Below are positions 6,370-6,633 of a stretch of 6,633 nt of DNA, piece by piece; position 1 is the first letter of the stretch; every line of letters begins with the position of its first letter. This stretch comes from Rhodobiaceae bacterium (GTDB lineage: Bacteria; Pseudomonadota; Alphaproteobacteria; RS24). Made by a program: the position numbers and the translations under genes. A model generated the notes under the pieces. That model did not search any database, was not told the DNA's origin, and was given only the letters and a program-made list of their open reading frames with translations. Location of the stretch: positions 1-6,633 of the forward strand of contig NYTN01000063.1 of NCBI GenBank assembly GCA_002683515.1, written 5' to 3'.

Positions 6370-6633
6370 TTAGTGCGCTTTTTTTAAGGTTACTTTTGAT
6401 GACAAAGATACAATTAAATTTTTATGATCATCTGGTAGTGCCTCAATTTTTTCCATTAAAACTTGTCTTGGGAATAAACGAACGCTTCCAAAGCCCCGAA
6501 AAATTGCCATTGCAGACCATTTTAACCCGCTCATAACTTCTGGAATACCAAAAAGACTTCCGTCGGCATAGGTACGCAATCGTCTCTCACCGTCGCATGT
6601 GATGATATCTACACGGCCTTTTTCGATAAAACA
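6370..6633 (-). CDS. Cyclic-nucleotide-binding-like domain protein, C-terminal part (runs off right edge)
   Basis: The last 87 codons of a minus-strand gene; the frame stays open to the right edge, so the start lies outside. An internal TTG at 6579 is not a credible start because the domain pattern continues upstream of it. Seen: FIEKGRVDIITCDGERRLRTY, then DGSLFGIPEVMSG and SVRLFPRQVLMEKIEALP (shown here in part), which is the beta-roll end and C-helix of a CRP/cNMP-binding (cupin-fold) domain. The phosphate-binding cassette looks altered: FGIPE replaces FGE, and a tryptophan (WSA) stands where cAMP binders have arginine in RTA or RSA. The protein ends about 30 residues after the beta roll with no helix-turn-helix, so it is not an ordinary CRP-type regulator. 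It may be the tail of a multi-domain sensor, channel or enzyme. Confidence 0.7.
   Translation of the reverse strand, partial: CFIEKGRVDIITCDGERRLRTYADGSLFGIPEVMSGLKWSAMAIFRGFGSVRLFPRQVLMEKIEALPDDHKNLIVSLSSKVTLKKAH

Overview
This window is part of a steroid-nucleus catabolism locus from a proteobacterium-like organism of moderate to low GC, judged by eye as mid-40s percent. The lineage cannot be fixed from the sequence. The steroid assignment rests mainly on two adjacent genes whose products closely resemble IpdA and IpdB, the two-subunit CoA-ester hydrolase that opens the last remaining steroid ring. A third gene in the same run encodes a flavoprotein of the 3-ketosteroid dehydrogenase (KstD/TesH/TesI) type.

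Layout: positions 1-1501 carry two minus-strand genes in one transcription unit. An NAD(P)-dependent reductase of the dihydroflavonol-reductase/3beta-HSD-like extended SDR group is first, followed after 4 nt by the start of an MFS permease that runs off the left edge. A divergent intergenic region (1502-1687) holds a 7+7 bp inverted repeat that may be an operator. On the plus strand follow the KstD-like flavoprotein (1688-3379), a sugar-phosphate-isomerase-type TIM barrel protein of unknown role (3417-4247), ipdA (4357-5256) and ipdB (5278-6069). A 300-bp gene-free convergent region (6070-6369) contains several hairpins. A minus-strand gene then runs off the right edge; only its C-terminal end is visible, a cyclic-nucleotide-binding-like (cupin-fold) domain with no DNA-binding helix-turn-helix after it.

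How they may fit together (inference): the permease and SDR could handle uptake and hydroxyl/keto interconversion of a steroid-like substrate. The KstD-like enzyme would desaturate ring A, and IpdAB would hydrolyse the final ring-derived CoA thioester. The TIM barrel protein has no established place in the pathway and is the most interesting unknown. Ribosome-binding sites support internal starts for the SDR (1501), ipdA (GTG 4357) and ipdB (5278) rather than the longest open frames. I see no tRNA, rRNA, insertion sequence, CRISPR array or broken gene.
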